NCBI RefSeq assembly: GCF_036013645.1
Contig: NZ_CP107869.1
Location: 5,642,001-5,706,000, forward strand
Reading direction: 5' to 3'
DNA: 64,000 nt
Origin: Streptomyces sp. NBC_00490
Lineage (GTDB): Bacteria; Actinomycetota; Actinomycetes; Streptomycetales; Streptomycetaceae
Below, in pieces: positions 16,880 to 25,380 of the stretch. The translations under genes and the position numbers were made by a program. Within the stretch, counting starts at the first letter, position 1. Each line of letters begins with the position of its first letter. The notes under the pieces were generated by a model that ran no database searches, was not told the DNA's origin, and worked only from the letters and a program-made list of their open reading frames with translations.

Positions 16880-18196
16880 TCAGCCGTCCGCGGTCTCGGG
16901 CAGCTCCGGCCGAGCGGCCGCGAGCCGCGTTCCGATGTCTCGCAGCCCCGCGAGGTCGTGTACGTCGCCGGGCAGCGCGGCCACCTCTGCCACCGCCACT
17001 TCGGGGTGGCGCGCGGTGAAGCGGTCACGCGTGCGCTGCTCGCGGGAGAGCAGCCGCATACGCTCGGCATGCAGCCTCAACAGGCCTGCGGTGAGTTGTT
17101 CGACGGTCCGGTCCGCGGCGGGGGAGCCTTCGGCGGACACCGGATCGGATGCGGGGGACTCTGAACTGCCGTCTGTGTCGGGAGAGTTACGAACTCCAGC
17201 TTTCCCGTCCTCCTGATCGACAATGCGGGACTCCTCAAGATTTTCCGCGGCGGCGAGTGCCCGCTCGGCCGACAGCCGGGCGGCGCCGCTGCCGTGGACC
17301 CGGTTGAGGACCAGCCCCGCGAGCGGCATGTCCTCCGCGGCCAGCCGCTCCACGAAATAGGCGGCCTCCCGCAGTGCGTCCCGCTCCGGCGCCGCGACCA
17401 CCAGGAACGCCGTGCCGGGCGCCTGCAGCAGTTTGTACGTCGCGTCCGCGCGCGTGCGGAACCCGCCGAACATCGAGTCCATGGCGGACACGAACGTCTG
17501 GACGTCCTTGAGCAGTTGGCCGCCGAGCAGCTTGCCCAGCACGCCGGTCATCATCGACATCCCGACGTTCAGGAACTTCATCCCGGCCCGGCCGCCGACC
17601 TTCGCGGGCGCCAGCAGGACGCGGATCAGCTTGCCGTCGAGGAAGGACCCGAGCCGCTTGGGCGCGTCCAGGAAGTCCAGCGCGGACCGGGACGGCGGGG
17701 TGTCCACGACGATGAGGTCCCACTCGTCGCGGGCCCGCAGCTGGCCCAGCTTCTCCATCGCCATGTACTCCTGCGTGCCCGCGAAGCCCGCCGAGAGCGA
17801 CTGGTAGAAGGGGTTGGCGAGAATCGCGGACGCCCGCTCGGGGTCCGCGTGCGCCTCGACGATCTCGTCGAAGGTGCGCTTCATGTCGAGCATCATCGCG
17901 TGCAGCTCGCCGTCGCCCTCGACGCCCTTCACCCGGCGTGGGGTGTTGTCGAGGGAGTCGATGCCCATGGACTGGGCGAGCCGGCGGGCCGGGTCGATGG
18001 TCAGGACGACGACCTTCCGGCCGCGCTCGGCGGCCCTGAGACCCAGCGCCGCCGCGGTCGTGGTCTTGCCGACGCCGCCCGAGCCGCAGCACACCACGAT
18101 GCGCGTCGCCGGATCGTCGACCAGCGGGTCCAGGTCGAGCATGCGCGCGGGGGAGAGACGGTGGTGCCGGGCCTGCCCCTCGACGTCCGGACTCAT
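16880..18196 (-). CDS. ArsA/Get3-like ATPase (second of pair)
   Basis: This 438-residue P-loop ATPase of the ArsA/Get3 group has deviant Walker A GSGGVGKTT (38-46), VLTIDPARRLAQSMG (the Switch I-like ArsA motif) and VVDTPPSRSALDFLDAP. A Cys/Ser/Asp-rich insert lies near the C-terminus. It overlaps the upstream paralogue by four bases (ATGA). Together they probably form a heterodimer. No ArsB, ArsC or metal-binding cysteines are seen, so an arsenic role is unlikely. Position beside wblA appears conserved in the genus; function is unknown to me. Confidence 0.88.
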   Translation of the reverse strand: MSPDVEGQARHHRLSPARMLDLDPLVDDPATRIVVCCGSGGVGKTTTAAALGLRAAERGRKVVVLTIDPARRLAQSMGIDSLDNTPRRVKGVEGDGELHAMMLDMKRTFDEIVEAHADPERASAILANPFYQSLSAGFAGTQEYMAMEKLGQLRARDEWDLIVVDTPPSRSALDFLDAPKRLGSFLDGKLIRVLLAPAKVGGRAGMKFLNVGMSMMTGVLGKLLGGQLLKDVQTFVSAMDSMFGGFRTRADATYKLLQAPGTAFLVVAAPERDALREAAYFVERLAAEDMPLAGLVLNRVHGSGAARLSAERALAAAENLEESRIVDQEDGKAGVRNSPDTDGSSESPASDPVSAEGSPAADRTVEQLTAGLLRLHAERMRLLSREQRTRDRFTARHPEVAVAEVAALPGDVHDLAGLRDIGTRLAAARPELPETADG

Positions 18197-19188
18197 GACA
18201 TCCCCTGCTTCCGCAGTTCCGTGGCCAGCTCGTACAGACCCGCCAGGTCCATGCCCTCGGCGAGCAGCGGCAGTTCGTGCAGCGGCAGGCCCAGTTCGCT
18301 GAGCACCGCGCGCTGTTCGTGCTCCAGCGCGTACCGCTCGGCGTACTCCTCGGCCTGGGCCAGGAGCGGGTCCACCAGCCGCTCGGCATGCCCGCCGCGC
18401 CGTGCCCCGCCGAGCCCGGCGGCGGACAGCGACTGGGCGAAGGAGGAACGAGTGGTGCCCCGGACGAGTTCCAACTCGTCCGCGTCCAACACCTCCGGAC
18501 GCACCATGTTCACGATGATCCGCCCCACCGGCAGCTTCGCCGCCCGCAGTTCGGCGATGCCGTCCGCGGTCTCCTGGACGGGCATCTCCTCCAGCAGCGT
18601 CACCAGGTGCACGGCCGTCTCCGACGACTTCAGCACCCGCATCACCGCCTGCGCCTGGTTGTGTATCGGCCCTATCTTCGCGAGTCCCGCCACCTCGTCG
18701 TTGACGTTGAGGAAGCGGGTGATGCGTCCGGTGGGGGGTGCGTCCATCACGACGTGGTCGTAGGCGAACCGCCCGGACTTCTCCTTGCGCCGCACCGCTT
18801 CGCAGGCCTTGCCGGTCAGCAGGACGTCCCTGAGACCGGGCGCCACGGTGGTGGCGAAGTCGATGGCGCCGAGCTTCTTCAGGGCGCGTCCGGCTCCACC
18901 GAGCTTGTAGAACATCTGGAGGTAGTCCAGAAGGGCCAGTTCGGGATCTATGGCGAGGGCGTACACCTCCCCGCCGCCCGGTGCGACCGCGATTTTTCTC
19001 TCCTCGTAGGGCAACGCCTCCGTCTCGAAGAGCTGTGCGATGCCCTGGCGGCCCTCGACCTCGACGAGAAGCGTGCGCTTCCCCTCGGTGGCCAGGGCCA
19101 GCGCGAGGGCAGCGGCCACCGTCGTCTTACCGGTACCGCCCTTGCCACTGACGACCTGGAGCCTGCTCACGTCATCGAGCGTAACCAT
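18193..19188 (-). CDS. ArsA/Get3-like ATPase (first of pair)
   Basis: This 331-residue ATPase has a deviant Walker A GKGGTGKTT (15-23), LLVEVEGRQGIAQLF and VVMDAPPTGRITRFL motifs, and starts the two-gene ATPase unit. It lacks the long insert of its downstream partner. Pairing of two unlike ArsA domains on separate chains resembles the split halves of ArsA, which suggests a heterodimer. Only the ATPase activity is well supported. Confidence 0.88.
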   Translation of the reverse strand: MVTLDDVSRLQVVSGKGGTGKTTVAAALALALATEGKRTLLVEVEGRQGIAQLFETEALPYEERKIAVAPGGGEVYALAIDPELALLDYLQMFYKLGGAGRALKKLGAIDFATTVAPGLRDVLLTGKACEAVRRKEKSGRFAYDHVVMDAPPTGRITRFLNVNDEVAGLAKIGPIHNQAQAVMRVLKSSETAVHLVTLLEEMPVQETADGIAELRAAKLPVGRIIVNMVRPEVLDADELELVRGTTRSSFAQSLSAAGLGGARRGGHAERLVDPLLAQAEEYAERYALEHEQRAVLSELGLPLHELPLLAEGMDLAGLYELATELRKQGMS

Positions 19189-19213
19189 TCGATGCGGGTA
19201 CCAACCGGCAGGC

Positions 19214-19222
19214 TGTGGATAA
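19214..19222 (-). promoter_or_regulatory. DnaA-box-like TTATCCACA
   Basis: The minus strand reads TTATCCACA, the classical DnaA box, between divergent ArsA-like and DUF4177 genes. It stands alone, so it is no origin. Chance occurrence cannot be excluded. Confidence 0.3.
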
Positions 19223-19265
19223 CGCGGGCGGAGCCTGTGTGTGGTCAGCGGCTAAAGTCGGCCAC

Positions 19266-19424
19266 ATGACCAAGTGGGAATACGCAACCGTGCCGCTGCT
19301 CGTCCATGCCACGAAGCAGATTCTGGACACCTGGGGCGAGGACGGCTGGGAGCTCGTCCAGGTCGTGCCCGGGCCGAACAACCCCGAGCAGCTGGTGGCC
19401 TACCTGAAGCGGGAGAAGGCGTGA
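19266..19424 (+). CDS. Small DUF4177 protein
   Basis: This 52-residue protein, starting MTKWEYATVPLLVHATKQIL and containing WGEDGWELVQVVPGP, matches the DUF4177 pattern of small beta-alpha-beta proteins with unknown role. Its TGA overlaps the GTG of the RidA gene (GTGA at 19421), so the two are translated together. Confidence 0.85.
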   Translation: MTKWEYATVPLLVHATKQILDTWGEDGWELVQVVPGPNNPEQLVAYLKREKA

Positions 19425-19888
19425 GCGCGGTCGAGGCGAAGCTCGCCGAGCTCGGGCTGACGCTGCCGGAGGTGGTTCCGCCGCTGGCCGCGTACCAGCC
19501 GGCCGTGCAGTCGGGCGTGTACGTGTACACCTCGGGCCAGCTGCCGATGATCGAGGGCAAGCTCCCGGTCACCGGCAAGGTGGGCGCCGAGGTCACGCCG
19601 GAGGAGGCCAAGGACCTGGCCCGCACGTGCGCGCTGAACGCGCTGGCGGCCGTCAAGTCGGTCGCCGGTGATCTTGACCGCGTCAAGCGTGTGGTGAAGG
19701 TCGTCGGGTTCGTGGCGTCCGCGTCGGACTTCACCGGCCAGCCGGCTGTCGTCAACGGCGCGAGCGAGCTCCTGGGCGCGGTCCTCGGCGACAAGGGCGT
19801 CCACGCGCGCAGTGCGGTCGGCGTGGCGGTGCTGCCGCTGGACGCACCGGTGGAGGTCGAGGTCCAGGTGGAGCTCACCGAGGCATAG
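19421..19888 (+). CDS. RidA family protein
   Basis: This 155-residue protein belongs to the RidA/YjgF/UK114 group of trimeric deaminases that clear reactive enamine/imine intermediates. It has YVYTSGQLPMIEGKLPVTGKVGAEVT and the later VVKVVGFVASASDFTGQPAVVNGAS region; these long-form RidA paralogues often lack the catalytic arginine of true RidA, and I cannot see it here in its usual GPYSQ...R context. It starts at GTG and is coupled to the DUF4177 gene. Confidence 0.88.
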   Translation: MSAVEAKLAELGLTLPEVVPPLAAYQPAVQSGVYVYTSGQLPMIEGKLPVTGKVGAEVTPEEAKDLARTCALNALAAVKSVAGDLDRVKRVVKVVGFVASASDFTGQPAVVNGASELLGAVLGDKGVHARSAVGVAVLPLDAPVEVEVQVELTEA

Positions 19889-19942
19889 CCGCACCTCCGG
19901 GCCCCTCTCGAACATTCGCGCACCACGGGATAGCCTCCGCCC

Positions 19943-20812
19943 ATGGCGAATGGGCAGTGGTTTCCGCAGGACTGGCCGGAACGGATCCGTGCGCTCGCCG
20001 ACGGCACGCTCACCCCGGTCGTCCCCAAGCGCGCGGCCACGGTCATGCTCCTCAAGGACACCACCGCGGGCCCCGTCGTGCACATGCTGCGCAGACGCGC
20101 CTCCATGGCCTTCGCCGGAGGCGCGTACGCGTATCCGGGCGGCGGTGTGGACCCTCGCGACGACGACCACCAGATCCGCTGGGCGGGCCCCACGCGCGCG
20201 TGGTGGGCCGAGCGGCTCGGCGTCGACGAGGCTCAGGCCCAGGCGATCGTCTGCGCGGCCGTACGCGAGACGTACGAGGAGGCGGGCGTCCTGCTCGCCG
20301 GACCGGCCCCGGACTCGGTGGTCGGTGACACCACGGGGGAGGACTGGGAGGCGGACCGCCAGGCCCTGGTCGCGCGGGACGTGAGTTTCGCCGGGTTCCT
20401 GGAGCGCCGCGGCCTGGTGCTGCGCTCGGACCTGCTGGGCGCGTGGACCCGCTGGATCACCCCGGAGTTCGAACCCCGCCGCTACGACACCTGGTTCTTC
20501 GTCGCCGCCCTCCCCGAGGGCCAGCGCACCCGCAACGCCTCCACGGAGGCGGACCGCACGGTGTGGATCGGACCGGCCGAGGCGGCGGCGTCGTACGACA
20601 AGGGCGAACTGCTGATGATGCCGCCCACGATCGCGACCCTGCGCCAGCTGACGCCGTACGGCACCGCCGGCGAGGCCCTCGAGGCCGCCCCCGCCCGCGA
20701 CCTGACCCCCGTCCTGGCCCGGGCCCGTCTGGACGGCGACGAGATCGTGCTGTCCTGGCCGGGGCACGACGAGTTCACCAAGCACATCCCGACCGGTGGA
20801 GCCCCCGCATGA
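19943..20812 (+). CDS. NUDIX hydrolase (NUDT19-like, split Nudix box)
   Basis: This 289-residue protein has a Nudix domain with an enlarged insert: FAGGAYAYPGGGVDPRDDD is followed some 45 residues later by AAVRETYEEAGVLL, the metal-binding helix REx2EExG. The separated box resembles NUDT19-type enzymes, which act on CoA or related nucleotides; the substrate here is not shown. Its stop overlaps the following MBL gene as ATGA, so the two may act together. Confidence 0.88.
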   Translation: MANGQWFPQDWPERIRALADGTLTPVVPKRAATVMLLKDTTAGPVVHMLRRRASMAFAGGAYAYPGGGVDPRDDDHQIRWAGPTRAWWAERLGVDEAQAQAIVCAAVRETYEEAGVLLAGPAPDSVVGDTTGEDWEADRQALVARDVSFAGFLERRGLVLRSDLLGAWTRWITPEFEPRRYDTWFFVAALPEGQRTRNASTEADRTVWIGPAEAAASYDKGELLMMPPTIATLRQLTPYGTAGEALEAAPARDLTPVLARARLDGDEIVLSWPGHDEFTKHIPTGGAPA

Positions 20813-21639
20813 CGGACGCCGCAGCCCTTCCCGGTCAGCCGAGGGGCGGGGTGCTCTCGGGCCCCGCCACCCCGAGGGCCGTCAACGTCCTCGCGCCCAA
20901 CGCGTCCGCGATGACCCTGGACGGCACCAACACCTGGATCCTCGCCGAGCCCGACTCCGATCTGGCCGTCGTGGTCGACCCCGGGCCGCTGCACGAGGGG
21001 CATCTGCGCAACGTCGTGGACACCGCCGAGAAGGCCGGCAAGCGCATCGCCCTGACCCTGCTGACGCACGGTCACCCTGACCATGCCGAGGGCGCCGTGC
21101 GGTTCGCCGCGCTGACGGGCACGAAGGTGCGGGCGCTGGACCCGGCGCTGCGGCTGGGCGACGAGGGGCTGGGCGCCGGGGACGTGGTCGGGATCGGCGG
21201 TCTGGAGCTGAGGGTCGTACCGACGCCGGGGCACACCTCGGACTCCCTGTGCTTCCATCTCCCGGCCGATCAGGCGGTTCTGACGGGGGACACGGTCCTG
21301 GGACGCGGTACGACGCTCGTGGCGCACCCTGACGGCCGCCTGGGCGACTATCTGGACTCCCTGAGGCGTCTGAGGTCCCTCACGGTCGACGACGGCGTCC
21401 ACACCGTCCTCCCGGGCCATGGACCCGTCCTGGAGGACGCACAGGGGGCGGTGGAGTTCTATCTCGCCCACCGCGCCCACCGGCTCGCCCAGGTGGAGAC
21501 GGCCGTGGAGGACGGGTACACGACGCCGGGCCAGGTCGTCGCGCACGTGTACGCCGACGTGGACCGGTCCCTGTGGCCGGCGGCGGAACTGTCGGTGCGG
21601 GCGCAGCTGGACTATCTGGAGGAGCACGGGCTGATCTAG
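20809..21639 (+). CDS. MBL-fold metallo-hydrolase
   Basis: This 276-residue protein has the metallo-beta-lactamase fold: TMTLDGTNTWIL-like strands, the metal motif LLTHGHPDHAEG (HxHxDH), VVPTPGHTSDSLCF, LTGDTVLGRGTTLV and VLPGHGPVLEDA, with a LACTB2-like C-terminal winged-helix region. LACTB2-like relatives are ribonucleases or thioesterases. It overlaps the NUDIX gene by four bases. Confidence 0.9.
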   Translation: MTDAAALPGQPRGGVLSGPATPRAVNVLAPNASAMTLDGTNTWILAEPDSDLAVVVDPGPLHEGHLRNVVDTAEKAGKRIALTLLTHGHPDHAEGAVRFAALTGTKVRALDPALRLGDEGLGAGDVVGIGGLELRVVPTPGHTSDSLCFHLPADQAVLTGDTVLGRGTTLVAHPDGRLGDYLDSLRRLRSLTVDDGVHTVLPGHGPVLEDAQGAVEFYLAHRAHRLAQVETAVEDGYTTPGQVVAHVYADVDRSLWPAAELSVRAQLDYLEEHGLI

Positions 21640-21675
21640 CGGGGAGCGGCGCCTCCGCCTCACGCGCGCGCAGGC

Positions 21676-22497
21676 CTAGTCCGGACGCGGTGCCTTCACC
21701 CCGTGCACGCGCGCGTACTCCTGCGCCAGCCATGGCCCGAGATCGTCGACGTACGACATGAGCACGTCCCGGTCGCCGCGCGGCGCGTACCCGCGCACAG
21801 CGGCCGACCGCATCTGTGCGGCCCGCTGCGGGTAGTACGCGCCGAACGCCTCCGCCATCTCCGTCAGATCGCTCGTCCAGCCGTTCCAGCGGGGCATCAC
21901 GAGGGTGAAGCCGGTGCGGACGAGATGGCGGGACATGAAGCGCACCAGGGGGCGCAGCGCCCCCTCGGAGTCGCCCGTGCGGGAGATCCGCTCACGCCAG
22001 CGCGGCAGCAGCAGGGCGAGGTCGCCGTTGGTCTCGCGGGCGAGCCGAGAGTCCGGCCGGTAGCGCGGCAGGTACTCGGCGAGGTCGTCGCCGAGCAGCG
22101 GGGTGCACAGACAGGCCACGAACCACCCCAGGTCGTACGTCTCCGCCTCGCTCAGCAGCCGCGCCCGGCTGTAAAGCAGCGTCCCGGCACCGTCGATCTC
22201 CGGGAACTCCTTGTCCAGCGCCGTGTCGAGCGCCCGGGCCGCCTCACGGTCCGCGTCCGTCGGTTCCTCGTGCAGGGCGACCAGCAGGTCGAGGTCGCTG
22301 CGGCCCACACGCGCGGTGCCGCGCGGGACCGACCCGTAGAGGTACGCGCTGTGCAGTCGCGGCCCGAACAGATCCAGCAACCGGTCCCGCGCCGCGGCGA
22401 CGACCGGCCGGAAGACGTGCGGCACGCGCGCGAGGGAGCCTTCGCGGGCGAGGTAGCCCTGGACGTCGAGACCCTTGCGCAGAACGGTTTCGGCCAT
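21676..22497 (-). CDS. Nucleotidyltransferase-domain protein
   Basis: This 273-residue protein has a pol-beta-type nucleotidyltransferase motif near residue 52: HSAYLYGSVPRGTARVG with SDLDLLVAL giving GS...DxD. The helical C-terminal part resembles aminoglycoside adenylyltransferase-like proteins (DUF4111 type), but a resistance role is not supported by anything in the neighbourhood. ATG 22497 was chosen; an upstream ATG adds seven residues. It faces the MBL gene. Confidence 0.8.
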   Translation of the reverse strand: MAETVLRKGLDVQGYLAREGSLARVPHVFRPVVAAARDRLLDLFGPRLHSAYLYGSVPRGTARVGRSDLDLLVALHEEPTDADREAARALDTALDKEFPEIDGAGTLLYSRARLLSEAETYDLGWFVACLCTPLLGDDLAEYLPRYRPDSRLARETNGDLALLLPRWRERISRTGDSEGALRPLVRFMSRHLVRTGFTLVMPRWNGWTSDLTEMAEAFGAYYPQRAAQMRSAAVRGYAPRGDRDVLMSYVDDLGPWLAQEYARVHGVKAPRPD

Positions 22498-22599
22498 GGG
22501 TTCACTGTGCCGCCACAAGGGGGCGGGAGCAGCGGATTTACGGCGCGGCCGAACGGGGGTCCGGGGGCGCAGGCTCCAGCCCCCAGGGCCACACGGGCG

Positions 22600-22628
22600 A
22601 GGGCCCGCCTCTCAGCGAGACGGGCCCT
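22600..22628 (-). terminator. Hairpin terminator after crp
   Basis: Arms AGGGCCCG and CGGGCCCT enclose a loop that itself pairs TCTC/GAGA. The hairpin starts 27 bases after the crp stop on the minus strand. Confidence 0.65.
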
Positions 22629-22655
22629 TCGAAGCCGTACGGCCGAGACCGAGCG

Positions 22656-23330
22656 TCAGCGGGAGCGCTTGGCGAGCCGCTCCACGTCCAGCAGGATCAC
22701 CGCGCGGGCCTCCAGGCGGAGCCAGCCGCGCTGGGCGAAGTCGGCGAGGGCCTTGTTGACCGTCTCGCGGGAGGCGCCGACCAGCTGGGCGAGCTCTTCC
22801 TGCGTGAGGTCGTGGACGACGTGGATGCCCTCCTCGGACTGCACGCCGAAGCGGCGGGAGAGGTCGAGGAGTGCGCGGGCGACGCGGCCGGGGACGTCCG
22901 AGAACACCAGGTCGGACATCTGGTCGTTGGTCTTGCGCAGCCGGCGGGCGACGGCGCGCAGCAGCGCGGTGGCCACCTCGGGGCGGACGTTCAGCCAGGG
23001 CTGGAGGTCGCCGTGGCCGAGACCGAGCAGCTTGACCTCGGTCAGCGCGGTGGCGGTCGCCGTGCGCGGGCCCGGGTCGAAGAGCGACAGCTCGCCGATC
23101 AGCTCGCCGGGGCCGACGACGGCGAGCATGTTCTCGCGGCCGTCGGGGGAGGTGCGGTGGAGTTTGACCTTGCCCTCGGTGACGACGTAGAGCCGGTCGC
23201 CCGGGTCGCCCTCATGGAACAGGGAGTCGCCGCGCGCGAGGGTCACCTCACTCATGGAGGCGCGGAGCTCCGCGGACTGCTCGTCATCGAGCGCCGCGAA
23301 GAGCGGGTTGCGCCGCAGAACGTCGTCCAC
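22656..23330 (-). CDS. crp: Crp, cAMP receptor-type transcription regulator
   Basis: This 224-residue CRP/FNR protein has a cyclic-nucleotide domain (GDPGDRLYVVTEGKVKL, GPGELIGELSLFDPGPRTATATAL with the PxR phosphate-binding arginine) and a winged helix with the HTH LTQEELAQLVGASRETVNKALADF. Length and sequence agree with Streptomyces Crp, a global regulator of germination, secondary metabolism and central metabolism. The GTG start at 23330 is preceded by AAGGAGAG at good spacing. A Crp-type site lies about 90 bases upstream, suggesting autoregulation. Confidence 0.93.
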   Translation of the reverse strand: MDDVLRRNPLFAALDDEQSAELRASMSEVTLARGDSLFHEGDPGDRLYVVTEGKVKLHRTSPDGRENMLAVVGPGELIGELSLFDPGPRTATATALTEVKLLGLGHGDLQPWLNVRPEVATALLRAVARRLRKTNDQMSDLVFSDVPGRVARALLDLSRRFGVQSEEGIHVVHDLTQEELAQLVGASRETVNKALADFAQRGWLRLEARAVILLDVERLAKRSR

Positions 23331-23420
23331 GAGTTCTCTCCTTGTCGACCTGCTCAGGGGATCTTGCTCCCCCTTGGTACCAGGGGACCGTGTTCCCCAT
23401 TTTGCCGGACGGTCCAAACA

Positions 23421-23434
23421 GTGTGATCTGTCAC
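23421..23434 (+). promoter_or_regulatory. Crp-type site upstream of crp
   Basis: The sequence GTGTGATCTGTCAC fits the form GTG-N6-GNCAC that I recall for Streptomyces Crp, with overlapping TGTGA and TCACA half sites. It lies in the 207-base crp-nth divergent region, 91 bases from the crp start. Crp autoregulation is the natural reading. Confidence 0.5.
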
Positions 23435-23537
23435 AAGGATGCCGCACAGGTGTCCCGGGGTAAGCGGCAGGGGTCCAATCGGGCGCCGATCTTCCGGGTC
23501 CGGGGCGATTGTCGGTGCCGGGCTCTAGGCTGGCCGG

Positions 23538-24551
23538 GTGTCCAAATCGCCGGTGAGAGCACAGGCCAAGGGGGCTGGGCGGGTGGCTGTACGTCGAGAT
23601 TCCGCTGTGGGCGAACAGGACCCCGGTGGCGGAAAGAAAACGGCAAAAGTGACAAAGAAGGCTGCGGTGAAGAAGGCTCCGGCGGTGGTGAAGCAGGCGG
23701 CCGAGAAGAAGGTCCCCGTGAAGAAGACCGTGGCGGGAAAGGCTCCGGCCAAGACCGTCGCCGTCAAGCCGGCGAAGGCCGAGTCGCCCGCCGCGCTGGT
23801 GCGCCGGGCCCGCCGGATCAACCGAGAACTGGCCGAGGTGTTTCCGTACGCCCATCCGGAGCTGGACTTCGAGAACCCCTTCCAACTCGTGGTCGCCACG
23901 GTGCTGTCCGCCCAGACGACCGACCTGAGGGTCAATCAGACGACCCCGGCGCTCTTCGCCAAGTACCCGACCCCCGAGGACCTGGCCGCCGCCAACCCCG
24001 AGGAGGTCGAGGAGATCCTCCGTCCGACCGGCTTCTTCCGGGCCAAGACCAAGTCGGTCATAGGGCTGTCCAAGGCACTGGTGGAGCAGTTCGGCGGCGA
24101 GGTCCCGGGCCGCCTGGAGGATCTCGTCAAGCTGCCCGGCGTAGGCCGCAAGACGGCGTTCGTCGTCCTCGGCAACGCCTTCGGGCGGCCCGGCATCACC
24201 GTGGACACGCACTTCCAGCGGCTGGTGCGGCGCTGGCAGTGGACCGCCGAGACCGACCCCGACAAGATCGAGGCCGCGATCGGCGCGCTGTTCCCCAAGA
24301 AGGACTGGACGGACCTCTCGCACCACGTCATCTGGCACGGCCGCCGTATCTGCCACGCCCGCAAGCCCGCCTGCGGCGCCTGCCCCATCGCCCCGCTCTG
24401 CCCGGCGTTCGGCGAGGGCGAGACGGACCCGGAGAGGGCGAAGAAGCTCCTCAAGTACGAGAAGGGCGGCTTCCCCGGGCAGCGGCTCAACCCCCCGCAG
24501 GCCTACCTGGACGCGGGCGGGAAGGCGGCGCCGCCGCTGGGGGCCGGATGA
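23538..24551 (+). CDS. nth: Endonuclease III with basic N-terminal tail
   Basis: This 337-residue base-excision repair glycosylase/AP lyase removes oxidised pyrimidines. The helix-hairpin-helix [14 protein letters not shown] holds the catalytic Lys, VDTHFQRL the catalytic Asp, and a CysX6CysX2CysX5Cys cluster near the end (CHARKPAC...C...C) binds a 4Fe-4S cluster. The first 80 residues form an unusual Lys/Ala/Val/Pro tail with repeated KKA and VKK units, like histone H1 tails. It starts with GTG. It is divergent from crp. Confidence 0.93.
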   Translation: MSKSPVRAQAKGAGRVAVRRDSAVGEQDPGGGKKTAKVTKKAAVKKAPAVVKQAAEKKVPVKKTVAGKAPAKTVAVKPAKAESPAALVRRARRINRELAEVFPYAHPELDFENPFQLVVATVLSAQTTDLRVNQTTPALFAKYPTPEDLAAANPEEVEEILRPTGFFRAKTKSVIGLSKALVEQFGGEVPGRLEDLVKLPGVGRKTAFVVLGNAFGRPGITVDTHFQRLVRRWQWTAETDPDKIEAAIGALFPKKDWTDLSHHVIWHGRRICHARKPACGACPIAPLCPAFGEGETDPERAKKLLKYEKGGFPGQRLNPPQAYLDAGGKAAPPLGAG

Positions 24552-24642
24552 GGGGCGCCGCCAGGGGCACGGGCCGGCCGGCACGGCTCCAGGAACGATC
24601 TCGGGGTGGCCGGGCGTTGGACTCGCAAGGACGGGGGTGGCG

Positions 24643-25332
24643 ATGACGCGCGCGAGCAATGCACAGGGCGTGGCGCTCAGCAAGGAGGGTCTGCCGCAGT
24701 GGCTGGACCCGGTGGTGCACGCGGTGGAGACGGTCGAGCCGCTGCAGCTGAGCCGGTTCCTGCCGCCCGCGGACGGGGCGGGGCGGCAGTCGGCCGTGCT
24801 GATCCTGTTCGGCGAGGGGGAGCGCGGACCCGAGCTGCTGCTCATGGAGCGGGCCAGCTCGCTGCGGTCCCATGCCGGGCAGCCCTCCTTCCCGGGCGGC
24901 GCCCTCGACCCCGAGGACGGCGACCCGATGGGCGACGGACCGCTCAGGGCCGCCCTGCGTGAGGCCGAGGAGGAGACCGGGCTCGACCCGGCGGGCGTGC
25001 AGCTCTTCGGCGTGCTGCCCAAGCTCTACATCCCGGTCAGCGGCTTCGTCGTGACCTCGGTGCTGGGCTGGTGGCGCGAGCCGACCCCGGTCGGAGTCGT
25101 GGATCCGAACGAGACGGCGAGGGTCTTCACCGTTCCCGTGGCGGATCTCACCCATCCCGACAACCGGGCCACCACCGTCCACCCCAGCGGCCACCGAGGC
25201 CCGGCATTCCTGGTCGAATCGGCCCTGGTGTGGGGCTTCACGGCCGGAATCATCGACCGTCTGCTGCACTACGCGGGATGGGAGCGCCCCTGGGACCGGG
25301 AGAAGCAGGTCCCGCTCGACTGGCGGTCATGA
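24643..25332 (+). CDS. NUDIX CoA-pyrophosphatase-type hydrolase
   Basis: This 229-residue protein has the NudL/UPF0035 form of the Nudix fold: LLMERASSLRSHAGQPSFPGGALDPEDGD, then LRAALREAEEETGLDPAGV. In relatives this pair of motifs marks coenzyme A diphosphatases, which cleave CoA to phosphopantetheine and adenosine bisphosphate. GTG 24637 is an alternative start two codons upstream. It is followed after 48 bases by the MarP-like protease. Confidence 0.85.
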   Translation: MTRASNAQGVALSKEGLPQWLDPVVHAVETVEPLQLSRFLPPADGAGRQSAVLILFGEGERGPELLLMERASSLRSHAGQPSFPGGALDPEDGDPMGDGPLRAALREAEEETGLDPAGVQLFGVLPKLYIPVSGFVVTSVLGWWREPTPVGVVDPNETARVFTVPVADLTHPDNRATTVHPSGHRGPAFLVESALVWGFTAGIIDRLLHYAGWERPWDREKQVPLDWRS

Positions 25333-25380
25333 CAGGGTGTCTGCCGTGTTGTGTCGTGTGATGAGGCGAGGCCTGAACCG

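Noticed and set aside
16880..19188. Arsenite efflux ATPase role for the ArsA-like pair
   Set aside because: No arsB, arsC or arsR nearby and no metal-binding Cys cluster; position is beside wblA.
21676..22497. Aminoglycoside resistance gene
   Set aside because: The nucleotidyltransferase motif is shared by many enzymes and nothing nearby points to resistance or mobility.
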